From Welwitschia mirabilis (Eukaryota; Gnetophyta; Gnetopsida; Welwitschiales), in the NCBI GenBank assembly GCA_051453625.1, contig JBOZIK010000001.1, forward strand, positions 4,317,642 through 4,381,641: DNA of 64,000 nt, written 5' to 3'. The notes beneath the pieces are model-generated. The model was not told the DNA's origin. It saw nothing but the letters and a program-made list of their open reading frames with translations, and searched no databases. Below are positions 10,670-24,300 of this stretch, one piece after another. The position numbers and the translations under genes are program-made. Positions within the stretch are counted from its first letter, which is position 1. The number at the start of each line of letters is the position of its first letter.

Positions 10670-12600
10670 GAAATGGTGTATTAGAAATGTTTTTAAGGTA
10701 AACAAAAATATAGGGAGGTTAAAGGGTATAAGGATCTATAAAGTGGGGGAAAGGAAAATAAGTAGATGAAGAAAGGGTGGGTAAAAAATGGGAATGTAAA
10801 ATTTTTATGTCACAATGTGTAATTTGGATATTGAACACCTGTTGATAAAATCCAATAAAATTAAAGTGTTAATATGATCTTTAGAAGTTCATCACAATTA
10901 AGATTATGATTCTAGATAAAGATGGGTTAAGAAAGGATGCTTAGAAGTGATAGTAGGAACCTCATATTCCCAAATGAATCTAAGGATATAATCATTTAAT
11001 TTTTTAAATGCATTAATCTCTTACATTACTCAAATTAGACAATCATAATATAATCAATAAGTAAATAAAACTAATTTGAAATAGAAGGGATGCAAATAGT
11101 TATTCGATTACCTTTTTTAGAATAGAAAGAGAAAGGAATAGAAGGAGGAGGAGGAAAAAATAAGCATGCTATATTAATACTCTTTTTGCTTATAGTAACC
11201 CTTGATATACAATTATAGGATATAATGAATCCAAATTTTTCTTACTTCAACATCTTACTCTATGTATCTCATACTCAGATAGTAGAGCATATTAATCATA
11301 AGTTCCATTTTAATTACTTTCCATTATTGAGATAAGGAGTGTAAAACTTTACTCTTTTCTTGATTATGTTTCTCAATAAAGCCAATTTTAGTCATTGTTT
11401 TTCATGACATTGTGGCTTTATTCTGAGATCTTTTTATGATGAAATCAAAATAAATTAAATATTATTAATGATGCAATTTACATTATGTTGGACTTGTCTA
11501 GTTCATGAGTTTTACTTAATAACTAGAAGTAGTATAACTTATTCCTAATCAAACTTACATTTGTGATATAATATTTTCCATGTCATTGTAAATAATTAAT
11601 TAGTTATATTATAAGGAAATTATATTATTCTCTCTTATGAAATCATGTTATTACACGTATTCTATGATGAAATCAATGTTATATATTCAAATGTTCATAA
11701 GTATTTACCTAATAATATATAACAATACATAGCCATTCCACATTAATCATTCTTCTAACAATTGTCTTAGACATATAATATGTAGTATCTTAGAATCATA
11801 GGACTTAACGAAATCGTTATTTCATGTTAGGTTTTTTTAATGATATTATTAATCAGTTCAACAATATAAAGTGTAAATAATCATAGTTTATTAATTATAC
11901 ATTATCTAAATGCTATTTCCTAATTAAAACATAAGAATCTATGGTAGATTACCTAATATTTTTATATCAATAACAATCTCTTTTAATGCAATCTCCCAAA
12001 TAAGCTTATAATCCTAAGAAAAAAAACAAGCATAACTTATTATAAAAATGATATTCTATCCACTAACAAAAACTAAGAATATAAATTTATAAACTTACTT
12101 ACCATAGGAATATAATTTCTACCTAACCTTTTCAATGACTTATAACTATAGTATATTATAATGTAATAGAACATAAAGAAATTATATCCTTTCCTCTCTT
12201 TAAGAAATCTAAAAGTTTTTTGCACTTGTCTCCTTCTATAAGACTTATATTCTATTGGTTTACTACATATTGATTTATTTATATCTTGCTTTTACATGCT
12301 AGAAGATCATTTTATTATTCTAGTAACTAAAACACTTTATGTTGTTATTATTATTGTTGTTGTTATCTAGTTTTTCCATTCAGTCAAATGTATAACTTAA
12401 GTAATCATCTAGATGCTAATTAGAAAATTTTTGGTGATAGTATGATAATCAATCTGATTACCTAGATAACTTTCAAATAAAATTTTAAAAATTTAATAGT
12501 AATTTAGTAATTGAATAAGTTAAATTATTATCCAGATAAGTAGTAATAAATTTTTGCGTAGTACATACTTATAAACCTATGCTTATATTTTTTCTTTTAA
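10670..12600. other. AT-rich stretch with no recognised feature
   Basis: No frame with recognisable protein homology was found on either strand. A purine-rich, G-run-containing patch lies at about 10700-10800 and another at 11125-11160. The rest is AT-rich sequence with short microsatellite-like runs (TTATTATTATTGTTGTTG near 12340). It may hold the far end of the copia element at 12600-16443, whose second LTR I could not locate. Confidence 0.4.
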
Positions 12601-15600
12601 ATAAAACTACTTATTGAAACATTTATACTCAAAAATGTTATAAACATACAAAATGTACAATGATATTAGGATGCTCTTTCTTTACCTTGAAAATAATCAA
12701 AAGGATCAAGTAATGGTATCACTTAAATTTTGAAGAATTCTTCATTAGTCTAGAATTACATATCTTACTTTTTAAATAAGTTTTAATTTATAGTTAATTA
12801 AGTAAATCTTCATTAATCTAGAATAATTTGATAATACTTTCTTACCACAATATGCCATGAACAAATATCCTTAAAATTCTAGAGATATTATGTTGAAAAT
12901 AGGGTTAAAACATATATTTTATAGATTTTAACCTCTTGATTATGCATATTTCATCATTATTAAATTTACTTATGAGTAGCTCTACAGTACATAGCAACTT
13001 TATACATGAAATTACCAATGCTTATTGGAGATGTTTATTGGATAGAATGTATAGGAAAAAAAGACCATAAAAGTAAACTAAAAATTCTTTCATCATTATT
13101 TTGAGAAAGAGACATGGGAGTGTTATCATATTTATTATTGTAATATTGAAGAATTTGAAGTAACTATTCTTTCTTGTCATCCATCTAATTCTAGAATATT
13201 AACATCTAAATATTATTTATTTTGGAATTTAGGCCTTAAATTACTTATTTGATCTTTTAAAGTCATTATTTATTTATTTATTTATGTAAATAGCACATCT
13301 CAAGGGAATCTTAATATTTATTTAAAAGGAAAAAACAAAAAAAAATCCATGACCTTTTTTATTTTAATGATACCTAATGAAAATCACTTTAATTACACTA
13401 GATTCATGGTTCATATCGTGCTGAAGAAATTAAAAAAGAGAAAGCTAGTAATTTTCAAATGACTTACATTTGAGGGATTCAATGATAATGCTATAAATGT
13501 TAAAGTCTCGGGTTTATTAGATAACTTACTTTTTTAAGAGTTTCAAGTTAGTATGCATTGCATCTTATTAAAGACATGTGAAGAATTTGTTTTTATAATA
13601 ATAATTATTTTACAATATTTATCAATGTGTGATTAATATGTTTAATAATACCATTTTACTAGGGAATATTAGGTAGTATCAACTGTTGATGAATTTTATT
13701 CTTCTATAAAAATTCTTCAAATTTATTTGAAATGTAGTTAGTGCCATTATCATCTAAAGAATATTATTTTTACATCTATATTCTAATTCAACTATTATTT
13801 TCCACTATTTAAACATCAAATTGGCTTGTTATTTTTTCCTAAGAAAATCTACCCAACTCCTTTTGGTAAAGTTGTTAATAAATGTGATGTAGAACTAGTT
13901 ATCAATAAGGTTATTATAGGGATTGAATCATAGATATTTACATGAACAAGTTGCATAATTCTTACATATTTGAAAGTACCATATCTAAAATGATTTCAAG
14001 TTGATTTATAGATGATGCAAGATTTACACTTCAAATGATTGAACTAGAGTTTAAAAGTATTCCTTAAGTATGAAGTAAAAGTACTCAATTTATTACTATG
14101 GATATGTCTAAGATGAGCATGTAAAATATGTTATTTAATTAGATTAATTAAAGTATTTAATGTAATTAATGATTCATCAGTAAGAGAGACATTTACTTTT
14201 TGTTTGTTTTTTTTTTTTCTTCTAAGTGAATTCTAGATAGATAGGTTGTGTCACACAAAGCCCTATAGTATCAGGGCTATGCTAACCTATGATGATAGAT
14301 ACTAAGGTGTAATGTTTCATTATTTTCCATACCTCCATATGGATTTGAAGCTATGACCTTGGGTTTGTATGTTCCTTAATCTTACCATTAGGGTAATTCA
14401 TCTTGGACTAGAAATATTTATTCATATCCATAACATTCATATCTTCTACTTATCCTAGATGTATAATTAATGTATCTTATAGCTTATCTCACATCACAAC
14501 TAGCTTCTAAAGATGATGAACTACTTGTAACATTTTATCATGTATAATTATATGAATGTTAAAACATCTAGTTACAATCATCGAGAGTAACAACAAATTT
14601 TATTTTAAGAAAATAATTTAAATAACATTAAGAAAGAGAAATTTTTAATATACCTACTTTAATTTATTTAACCAATTCCATTGATAGATTTTGTAGACTT
14701 ATCTACCATGGTAAAAAATATCAGCATCTTTGTAGCCAAAGATGTAAATAGAGATTTACTTAATGTTATGTATTAAGTTACACCTATGTTCATGATCCAT
14801 GTTATGACTTTTAAACATGTCATGTTATTCATAGTTTCATCTATTTCAAATTCTAATAAGTTTTAGATTACTTTTAATAAATGTAGTGATTTCTTCATAA
14901 AAGCGTTTTCTAGTAGCATACATTTAGTGCTATTTTTCCTTATAAATGTGATATGAACTAATTGTAAAAACTACTTTCCTCCATTGTCATCTTGATTATA
15001 TGAATTTAAAGCTATATTTTTATGTTTATTAACAAATTTTTTCAACATTATTAAAACTTTTTGATGCTTTAAGCATTTAATTCATAGTTGACAATAGTAT
15101 AACCCTTTTTAGCGATCTCTTATAACTATGTTGGACTTTTTTTATGTTATTTATTAAGAGGATTTAAATTGTAATCTCTACCTTGGCTTTGACCTTTTTT
15201 ATTCTTATCTCTACATTTATTTGATGTATTAGAGGACTTATTAAAGGAAGCTTTCTCATTATCAACATTAAAAGATGAATCACTAGTATCACTAGTGATG
15301 GCATATTAAAGCTATTATCAAATATTTTCTCTATTTAAGTTTTGAAATTTGAAAGCTTTTAAAGTACCACTAGCTTGTAAACCAAGTAACCAACTCTTTT
15401 AATTAGAAATATGAAGATAAAATTAAATAAAAAAATGCATGTTACACATTAAATTTTCAATTCATAATCAATAATATATTTGATTAGTATTAATATGTAT
15501 GTTATGTCATAAACCTTATCATGATTCATCTTTAGTTAATTCATTTTTCTTATAAGATGGAGAAATTCTAAATTATATTTTGAACCTAAATTCTTTCTTA

Positions 15601-16427
15601 TAATGTCAAAGCTAACTATGTCGTATCATGTATATTCTCATTAATCAAGTTAATACAGTCATATATAATGTAGAATAAGATACTTGTTATGATTTTATTA
15701 TCATTTCCAATCTATTTTTCAAGGTTTGCTTAACCAATTGGATTAGTGACACTATTTCCCAAGTTATTCCTTTAAATATTTTTAAACTTAACTACTATTT
15801 TAAAGCCTATATACCAAAATTCCCAAATTGCCTTTTCATGAAGCATGATTTTAATATTTAATTTATAGTTTCCAACTAAATTAATCAAGATAAGAACTTA
15901 AAAAGTTAAAACATAATTAAGAGTACATTAATACAAAGGTACAAAATCTTACAACATTAAAAAATGAGTTATAGTAACCAAGATATGTTCAAAATACCTC
16001 TAAAAAAGTGTGGAACTTTTATATTTGTTGCAAATAAATGAAGGTATTTCAAATCTTAAAGCTTTAAAAAGGTTTCAAACATCCTTGTGCCAATATGTTT
16101 AACTTAAATTTTCCTCTCCAAAAGGAACTATTATAAATAACTCCTTATTCAATATTTATGTTTAAAACACTAGATATATTTGAAAAGTGGCATGCTCTAT
16201 GACTAAAACACTATGTAAATGATCTAAGACCAAAGGTTTTATTATAAAACTTTAATACAAAGAAAAAAACTTTTGGATTTATAGATCCCACAATGGAAGG
16301 GAGAGATTTCTTGAATGAAATCCAAAAGAAGATCTAAGATGCTTTGAAATGAAGATATGATGAAATCATGTACCCTTAGTAATTAAATCTTATAAGCATT
16401 CTTTATCTTCTAAATCTAGCTAGTAAG
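12600..16427 (-). pseudogene. Second Ty1/copia element, decayed internal region
   Basis: Read down the minus strand from the PBS-like site at 16443. A degenerate zinc knuckle (KKGYTIVN, family form CGKKGHxxxxC) lies near 15110 after a basic Lys/Gln/Arg stretch (KKGQSQGRD). The GAG-pre-integrase and integrase start are clearer at about 14120-13640: HAHLRHIHSNKLS matches LWHxRLGHIxxxxL, KCKSCI matches the CxxC pair, and MQLVHVNIYDS matches the LIHxDICDS start of integrase. Below 13640 homology is too weak to name RT. Both zinc-coordinating and catalytic residues are eroded and stops are frequent. A SINE lies inside it at 14207-14405. The lower boundary is a guess. Confidence 0.65.
14207..14405 (-). 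mobile_element. tRNA-derived SINE with poly-A tail
   Basis: On the minus strand it has an RNA polymerase III promoter: box A TACCCTAATGG (14394-14384) and box B AGCTTCAAATCC (14352-14341), starts 42 nt apart. About 110 bp of unique body follow, ending in a poly-A tract (plus-strand poly-T at about 14207-14219). Total length near 200 bp fits plant SINEs. It sits between the zinc-knuckle and integrase parts of the minus-strand copia pseudogene, so it inserted after that element. No target duplication was found by eye. The frame is non-coding. Confidence 0.7.
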
Positions 16428-16443
16428 GCTTGCTATGATACCA
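16428..16443 (-). promoter_or_regulatory. Degenerate copia primer-binding site
   Basis: The minus strand reads TGGTATCATAGCAAGC, one mismatch from the TGGTATCAGAGC primer-binding core complementary to initiator-Met tRNA. It abuts a TG-starting sequence at 16444 that is repeated at 26749, fixing that block as the 5' LTR of the minus-strand element. Confidence 0.75.
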
Positions 16444-17095
16444 TGTAATAATACAATAGATCATCAATAAAATCCCTAACAAGTAATGAATAAATAAGCA
16501 TAAAGAAAAGAAAACATATTTTCTAAATAACAATGGAAAATGGTAATGAATGCTATAGCAATGAATGTCTTTCTTGTTATATTTTGGAATAAGTATTCTT
16601 TGGTACTATGTTCTAATTAATATAAAATTTTACTTGTTTTGTGAGTGGAAAAAAGAAAGTGAATGAACTAAGATTTTTAATATACTTCATAAGTGTTATA
16701 AATAATTAATAATAAATGGTTAAGAAATAAAACATTAATAGAACTAGTTTTTAGGTAGGTTTCTCATGGATTAACCACTTGCCTAAGTCTTGAACTTAAT
16801 CTTATATGACTAAAGTATTTTATCATACTTTGTTTAACTTTGAATGTGTCTTTTTATTTAATGTATTATTTATAATGAGTAATCTTTGTTTATATGGTAT
16901 TTCTCGAAGTCAATTATCTCTTTTGATTATGAAGTGAAACATGTTGTTTTGTAATGAATTATCCTTGTTTACATAACATTTCACCAAGTAGCAAGGATTT
17001 TGTCTTTTAATTGTAAAATGAAACATGTTGCTTTGTGTTCAATCAAGTTATTCGCTATTGAATTATTAACTATTGAATTAATTATGTTAATTTGC
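16444..17095 (-). mobile_element. LTR of the second copia family (copy 1)
   Basis: This block shares a long colinear similarity with 26749-27160: AGTATTCTTTGxTACTATGTTC, then blocks around TTTTGTGAG/TTTCATGAG, TTTATTTAATGTATTATTT, and AATTAATTATGTTAA near the far end. Compared with copy 2 it has about 130 extra bases next to the PBS (16455-16585). The TG at 16444 abuts the PBS; the other end is set where similarity with copy 2 ends and has no clean terminal dinucleotide. Confidence 0.65.
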
Positions 17096-17099
17096 TAAA

Positions 17100-17690
17100 A
17101 CTCCTTTTTAATTTTAACTTAGTTTTACTTTTGGCTTCATTTTGAGATTTTTGGATTCATATTAAATTGTTTCATTTTATTCAATCTAACTTATATTTTT
17201 GCATTATATTTATCATCTTTAAAATCTTTTCGTGTTCTAACTATATTTTAGGAATTAGTAAGATAGTAACTTTTAAAACCTTCATTACTTTTAGTTTTCT
17301 AGGTACCTTATTGTAGAAGGTATTTTATTTGTTAGCTAGCTTTTTTATTACTTTTTCCACTTCAATACTTTATCTTTATACTATCTTTATTTAAACTAAT
17401 GAATGATCTCTTTAGCAATCAGTGTCCTTTCCTCTAGGAACATGACTTTTTAATTTGAGTACTTGTTTCATGCAAAGGTTTTTTTTCTATCCCTAAATAA
17501 AGTTATGAAAGTATAAACATAAATAATTTAAATAATATTTGTATTTCTATTGATTTAAACAAAGGTTAATATATATGAGGAAAGTATACATTTAAATATT
17601 TGTAACATAAAAAAATTACATATAATATTTAAAGAATTTTTTCATTTCTACTTTAAAACTTACTTCTACTTTAAAAGGCTATTAGAAGCC
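17100..17690. other. AT-rich spacer, nothing recognised
   Basis: AT-rich sequence between the copia LTR and the unidentified minus-strand frame. No domain, repeat unit or promoter could be supported. Confidence 0.4.
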
Positions 17691-17699
17691 CTTGGAAAA

Positions 17700-18300
17700 A
17701 GGTCCTTATGATGTTTCTAGATTAGCTTTCTACCTAGCTCATCTACAAGAACTTCAAAGGCTTGATTTAATTCTTTAAAAGTGTCAACCCCTTTTGGACT
17801 TTTATCTAGGTACAATCTTTGGGCATTCCTCCTATTGATTATTTTGATTAAAGTTATAAATGCTTTATGGATAGATCCTATATTAGTATATGGGCACTTT
17901 TGTAATCCTCTAATTATAGCCATCAAACCTAAGTATCTAGCCTTCTTCATATCTAGCTCTTTTTCTACTAAATCTTGATTTAACTAATGGGGCTTTCCTT
18001 ATTTTTGTTATGAATGAGTATCCTATTCTTCTTTTTCTTTTTCTTTATGGGCCTCTTTTGTTATCTTTAGATGACAATTTCCTACTCATTAGGATTTTAG
18101 AATGTGGTCATCATTGTTTGTTTCTTAGTGGATGAGGATAGGGTCATCCTTGTCTACTCATTAGCATTTGGAAATGGGATCTCCCTTATCTTCTTCTTTG
18201 GGATCAAGATTGATCCCATTCTTATCTCCTCCTAGTTTTACCTCTTTATAGATTTTCTTTATTTCTTTTTGGGGGGATTCTCATTTTTGCACTTTTATTT
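17700..18300 (-). pseudogene. Unidentified minus-strand reading frame remnant
   Basis: A 77-codon frame (17950-17717) has a mixed amphipathic composition (LGLMAIIRGLQKCPYTNIGS...IKIINRRNAQRLYLD). It is preceded on the same strand by a hydrophilic Lys/Glu/Asp-rich stretch (about 18290-17960) containing KNGINLDPKEEDKGDP. I do not recognise either. They lie on the same strand as the LINE upstream, so they may be the LINE's far 3' coding part or a gag-like piece of another element. No start context decides between these. Confidence 0.3.
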
Positions 18301-18899
18301 CCTTAGAGAGGAAGCTTAAGGGATCTCTTAATCTCTTTTATAGCCCTTTATAATGTAATTACTACACCCGAGTATCTGGTTTTGTCCTTTCTTTTTAGGA
18401 CATTTGGAAGAAGAAATGTGTAATATTAACTCTTTACCTTAGGTTCAAGGCTTTTAAAAAGGAAAAATAAATACTTTTAAGTTTAGAGATGTATTTAAAT
18501 TATATAAAGTATCAGCCTAAAATTTCTACCCCTAGACTCCATGGGGATGATAGGGCACTTTTATGTAGGTGGTTAGTAAAAAAATTAAGGATACTTGCTG
18601 AGAAGAAATAATGAGCTTCTTGTTGTCTTAGGCATCAATAAGGATTCTTAACCTTCTACCTGCATCTTAAGGTACCCTTTTAATTCTTCCTCCATGAGTT
18701 TAGTTCTTACTCTCTTGGATTTTGTTGAGATTTTTTTTAGTTCCTTAAAAAAGAAGTGATATTTGTTTCTAGCTTTTGTTTTAGTTTTCATAGAAGGGTC
18801 TTTCATTATATTGCTTGCACTTTCTGCTAAAGTACTATATAAGCTTCAAAGATAGCTTAGCTCTCTTATTCCGACAAAGGAGATACACCCATGGCTATC

Positions 18900-21213
18900 T
18901 TGATTTTGAAAGAATACCATTTTGAATTATGGGTCATATTAATAGGGAGATAAAGAGGAGTATTTTAAAAAAATATAATTATTGATCTTTAAAATCTAAT
19001 AATGTGTTAGATGTAATCCCTCTTTCTACCATATTTAACACTCTTTTCTTATAGCATAATAACTATTTATTAATGTGATAAGCTATTTGCTTCAAGTATT
19101 CTCTACATTTCCTTGGTAGATTAGATAATATGGGAAAATCATGGTTTCTCTTTAAATTATTTTTCATTATAATGAAGAGATAACTTTTATTTTATTTAGA
19201 ATATTAGTCTTCCAAAAATCTTCTACTCCTTGAAGTTTTTCATACTTTTTGACTAAGATGGATTTGGCTATTTCTTCAAAACTAGTACCTATGTTACTAA
19301 GCTCTTGGTAGGGACTCATCAAGTATCATCAAAGGTAGGATTTCCCTTCCTTACTATCTAAAGGATAATATTTATATTTGATCATATTACTCTAAGGTAT
19401 ATCCTTCAGGTACAATCTTATGATAATTCTATTTGCCCCTACTAGAAGACAAGCTTTTAGTCTTTGAATCCCTCAACTTCTAGATGCTTTTGATTGAGTA
19501 ATAATGGCTCACTTACAAAGGGGATTTCTATTTTCATCATTCCTTCTTAATTAAATAAAGTATTTAATCATTCTATTTAATTTCCTAATAATATACTTTA
19601 GGAAGGTAATAAGAGAAGATGAGTATTTAAAAGTAGCTATGAGGTAAGAGCTAGTAAAGATAAATTTTACTTTGGAAGATAGAAATATATTTATTTTGAT
19701 ATTGCATTTTCTTTGGATTTTTATGATGATATACTTTGAAGTTTGGATTTTATTCTAGTTTTACAATGGAATCCCTAAAGAAATATCATTACTTTCCTTC
19801 TCTTTGGCTTCCAAAAGCTAGGTGATATTAGCCCTACACATGATTTTTGTCCTGTAAATTAGATTTTTGGCTTATTTTAATTTACTCTTAGGCTTATGAT
19901 TTTTCTGAATAACTCCATTACATTTTTTATTACTTTTACTTGCTAAAAAAAGTCTTGAGTCATTATAATTATATCATTTTTATAATAATTATTAATAAAT
20001 GTTTGCTCCCTAATCTTGATTTCTTTAATACTAGCATTTTTTAACATTTCCTATAGAACATTTATAACAAACAAAAATAGGTAAGGAGATAATGTATATT
20101 CTTATCTAAGGCCTTTACCTACTATAAAATACTTAGATCTAGTGCCATTAATCTCCAAGTAGAATCCAGCTAAGGCTTGCATGTCTATACATAATATTAT
20201 CATGTCTTATGTAAATCCAGATTTCTTAAGAATGGTTTCCACTACACTCTAGCTAACTGTGCCATAGGCCTTAGCTATATCAATTTTTATAAGCATTCCA
20301 AGAAATTTATACTTTTTAATAGAATGTATGATCCCATGAGTAAGTAAAATTTGGTCTTGTATGTGCCTAGAGTAGATGAAGCCAGCTTTACTTGGAGAGA
20401 TTACCTTAGGCAATAGGAGGGTAATACATCCAACCGTTATCTTTGCAAAAATCCTGGAAAGCACATTACATATCCCAGTTAGTATGTAATCCCCTAGACT
20501 ATTGGCATCTATTTTCTTCGAAATAAGGACTATTCTAGTTCTATTCATCTTGATAGGAATTCTTTTTCTTGTGAATATTTCGTACATAACATCTTGAATA
20601 TTTTCACCTAAGATGAAGAAATAAAATTTAAAAAGGTCTATGGGCTAACCATTGGGCCCTAGAGCTTTCTTATTTTTCATGTATTTAATGGCTTGTTTTA
20701 GCTCTTCCGTATCAATGGAATTACTTAAATCTTTATTTTCCTCTTTAGTAATCTTATTAGAAATGTGTAATAATTTAGGGAAAATATCCTTTTACTCCTA
20801 AAAAATTTTGAGGTGATTTTTCATTTCTAATCCGATTTTCTCTTCTTTTTCTAACAATCTATCTTCCACTTTAAACTTTTTGACCTTATTGTATAGCTTG
20901 TGCTAATTTGCCTAGTGGAAGAAATTATTTTTGTATTTGTCATCTTCACATAGCCATTGGACTCTAAAAATTTCTTTCCAGTACTGTTCCTTACCTATAG
21001 TGATTTTTTGGATCTCCTAAAGATAGTCATACTCACAATTTCTAAAGTTTTTTAAATCCCTTCCTTGCTCTTATTTTATCTGGATCTTCTACATATTATT
21101 TTTAATATCTTTCTTAGAGATAAACTTCCTTTTATATCTCTTCTTCCAATTTTCTGCACAATTTATGATGTTAAGACCACTATACATAAACATGAGGGTC
21201 CTAGAATTATCAT
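18900..21213 (-). pseudogene. L1-type LINE ORF2 remnant, copy A (reverse transcriptase)
   Basis: Minus-strand frame 20587-20249 carries the N-terminal RT block of plant L1 elements: KMNRTRIVLISKK, then LLPKVISPSKAGFIYSRHIQD, then MLIKIDIAKAYGTVS. The family form is KIDxxKAYDxVSW; here the catalytic Asp of AYD is Gly and the Trp codon is the stop at 20249-20251. Downstream, GLR*EYTLSPYLFLFVINVL (about 20125-20060) is the GLRQGDPLSPxLF block. YYKNDIIIM (about 19990-19960) sits where the FADD active site should be, so the enzyme is dead. A likely zf-RVT region follows to about 18900. The 5' side, which should hold the endonuclease, is cut by the gap at 21214. Confidence 0.85.
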
Positions 21214-21313
21214 NNNNNNNNNNNNNNNNNNNNNNNNNNNNNNNNNNNNNNNNNNNNNNNNNNNNNNNNNNNNNNNNNNNNNNNNNNNNNNNNNNNNNNN
21301 NNNNNNNNNNNNN
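21214..21313. other. Assembly gap (100 N) between two LINE copies
   Basis: The left flank is the 5' side of LINE copy A and the right flank is the RT C-terminal part of copy B, so the join is between different positions of two copies rather than within one. Confidence 0.95.
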
Positions 21314-24300
21314 TATAGCTCTAATAACCAATTCCATTGCATTTTTTATGGCTTTTACTTACTAACACAAAGCTTGAATCGTTATACTTGTATTATCTAT
21401 GTAGTTATTGTTAATTAATATTTGCTTTCTAATCTTGATCCATTTAATATCGCTTTTCTTTAATATTTTCTATAAAACATTCATTAAAAATAGAAATACG
21501 TAAGAAGACAAGGGTTCTCTTTATCTAAGACCATGGCCTACTATGAAATAGTTAAATTTGGTAGCATTAATCTCTAGATAAAATTCAACTAAGGCCTACA
21601 TGTCCATTCATAAGTTTCTTATATCATCCACAAATTTAGTTTTCCTAAGAATGGTTCCTAATTCACTTTACATAATCATGTCATAGGCCTTAAATATATC
21701 GATTTTGTTAAGCATTAGAGGAAATTTATGTGTTTTAATGGAATGTATAATATCATGAGTAAGTAAAATTTGTTCTTATCTGTACATGGAAAAGATAAAG
21801 CCAGATTGATTCATAGAGATAACCTTGGATGGCAAGGAGGTGATATAGCCAATCATTATCTTTGTAAAAATATTGTAAAGCATATTGCATATACCAATTG
21901 CTTTGTAATTCCTTGAAGTATTGGAATCTATTTTCTTCAGGAATAAGGATTATTCTAGTTTTATTTATTTTGGCAGAGGTTCTTTTCCTTATGAAAATCT
22001 CTTGCATAACATCTTAAATGTTTTTGTCAAGGATGAAGATATACTCTGAAAAGTTCTATGGTCTAACCATTAAGCCTTAATTCTTTGTTATTTTTCATAG
22101 ATTTAATGGTCCATTTTACCTCTTTTCCATCTATGCACTTACTTAGTCTTCATTTCTTATTTAATAACCTTATTAAAAACATGTAGTATATCGGGAGTGA
22201 TATCCTCCCACTCCCATATTGTTTTTAGATGCTTATTCATTTATAATCTCATATTATCTTTTTTCTCTAGTAATCTATCTCCTACCTTAAGCTTTATAAT
22301 CTTATTATCCATCCTGTGTTGATTTACTTGATGGAAGAAAAATTTTGTATATATTATTTCTCATATATACTTATTTATTGGAGTTTCTATAGATAATTAT
22401 ATTCATGTTAACTTAGATCATTTTGATCTTCTTCTAGTCTTTGTTCTATCTAGATCTAGTAAAATTCCTTCTTAATTTAATTTTAACAATTAAATTTTAT
22501 TTTATCCCTCTTTTTGTAATTTCTTGTATAGTTTTTATGGGTTTTCAAACATTTATAAATGAATGTGAGGAATTTGGTCTTATCATAATTTTATCACATT
22601 CTCTTCATCATGTTCCTCATTTCTTCTTATCTATCCAGTATCTTTCCATTTTGAAGAACCATTTTGGAAATAATTCCATTCCTACATGAAACCTGATAAG
22701 TCTATAATCTAAGGTTATTCTATTAAGGCTACATGCCTTTATTGATATTTTATTAATTATCTCTCTTCTAGCTAAAATTCTGTCAATCCTAGATATGATT
22801 AGGTTGTTACATCTTCTTTTATTTAATCATGTGTATTCGCATTCTAGGATTGGAGTATTTGTCAAGTTTTTTTATACGATAGAATCCTTACGTATTTTTA
22901 CTTCTTTATTATTCCAATTACTCACACTTGATTTCTACCATCTTTAAATACATTAATTAAGATCTTCGACCACTAGCCATTAATTCTTATTTTTGATATT
23001 ATTAAGTAAGTTCATGTACTATTGATTCTTTTCCCTTGATAATTTTAAATGTTTTCAATAACTTAACCTTCCTTCTTGATATGGATCAAAATGTAATAAG
23101 AGCCTTTACTGGTCAACTCCACCTCCTTCCTTGTTAATATCATTAGCTCTCTTGATTTTCCATGTGCTCCTATGGTAAATGTATTTCAATCCTCCAATAT
23201 CATCTTATATTATTATCATTATTCATCTTTGTTTTTGGTAAGCAAACTAAGATAATATTATTTTTAATAACAATGTTTACTAGGATTTATTTTTTATAAG
23301 AGATCCCTAAACCACTGTAATTCTAAGTGAGGCAATTCATTAGGTAAATTTTCACCCCCTTTTGGCATCCTTGATCCCTTTTTTAATGTTTCTTCTATTG
23401 TAGCTTGTGAGTTATTTATCATGTTTTTTATAATACCCCTATTTCTTAGTATTTTATTGCTTAACCTCTACTTAGTATGCTACTCTACATCACTTGGTTA
23501 TGCCACACTTATTTGCATGTTATCATCTCTTTAATTAGGTTGTTGCTCTCCCTCTTCCCTTCTATTGTTAAAGACTAGAATGGATTACTATTAAGGTTTT
23601 TCTTCCCCTTCTTCTATTTTAGGAAAGACACTATGCTCCTTTGAATTTCTTTATTTTTCTTCTTGTGTTAATAGGATTCTCTCTTATGCTCTAATTTCCC
23701 ATAAAATATGCATTTATCCTTATTATTTTTTTATGTCTACTAGCTTTATCCTACATTCCTCCTTAGAATGTTTGTTTTTCCCATAGTGAGAGCATGATTT
23801 TTCTATCTTTGAACATCTACTTGGTGAGTGCCCTGACTCTTCATTTGGAGTAAAACCTAATGGATTGAATCTCTTTTATTATTTTTTTAGACTTTTCTAG
23901 ATGTAAAACCTAATTAGCATTAGTCAAGTTTTCTTTAAGGCTATCTTTGTTAAAAGGTTTTAATCCTAAAATTTCATTGAAAACCTAGGGATCCTTATCC
24001 AAATCAATAATCTTTGAAAATGTTTTGGATGTGATTATGCCCCTAGGGTCCATTTTTCTAAATAGAGTCCTCTTGCTCTAAAAAACCACATATCCCTAGC
24101 TATTACTTTGTCTTTAAACCTTTTTTTATTAAACTAAAATAATAGTAGTCCATTCAAAGAGGTAATAACATGGACTTTAGTAACCCATGTTCATTTAGTG
24201 GCAACCGAATCTCTAATCAAGTCTAACATTGACCTTGAGCCAAATGAAATAAATTTGCCTATGAGACTATATTAAAAACTTTTTCTATTTTTGCACATGC

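Noticed and set aside
20249-20587. 112-codon frame as an intact gene
   Set aside because: It is only the N-terminal RT block of a LINE, ends at a Trp-to-stop change and has lost the AYD catalytic Asp.
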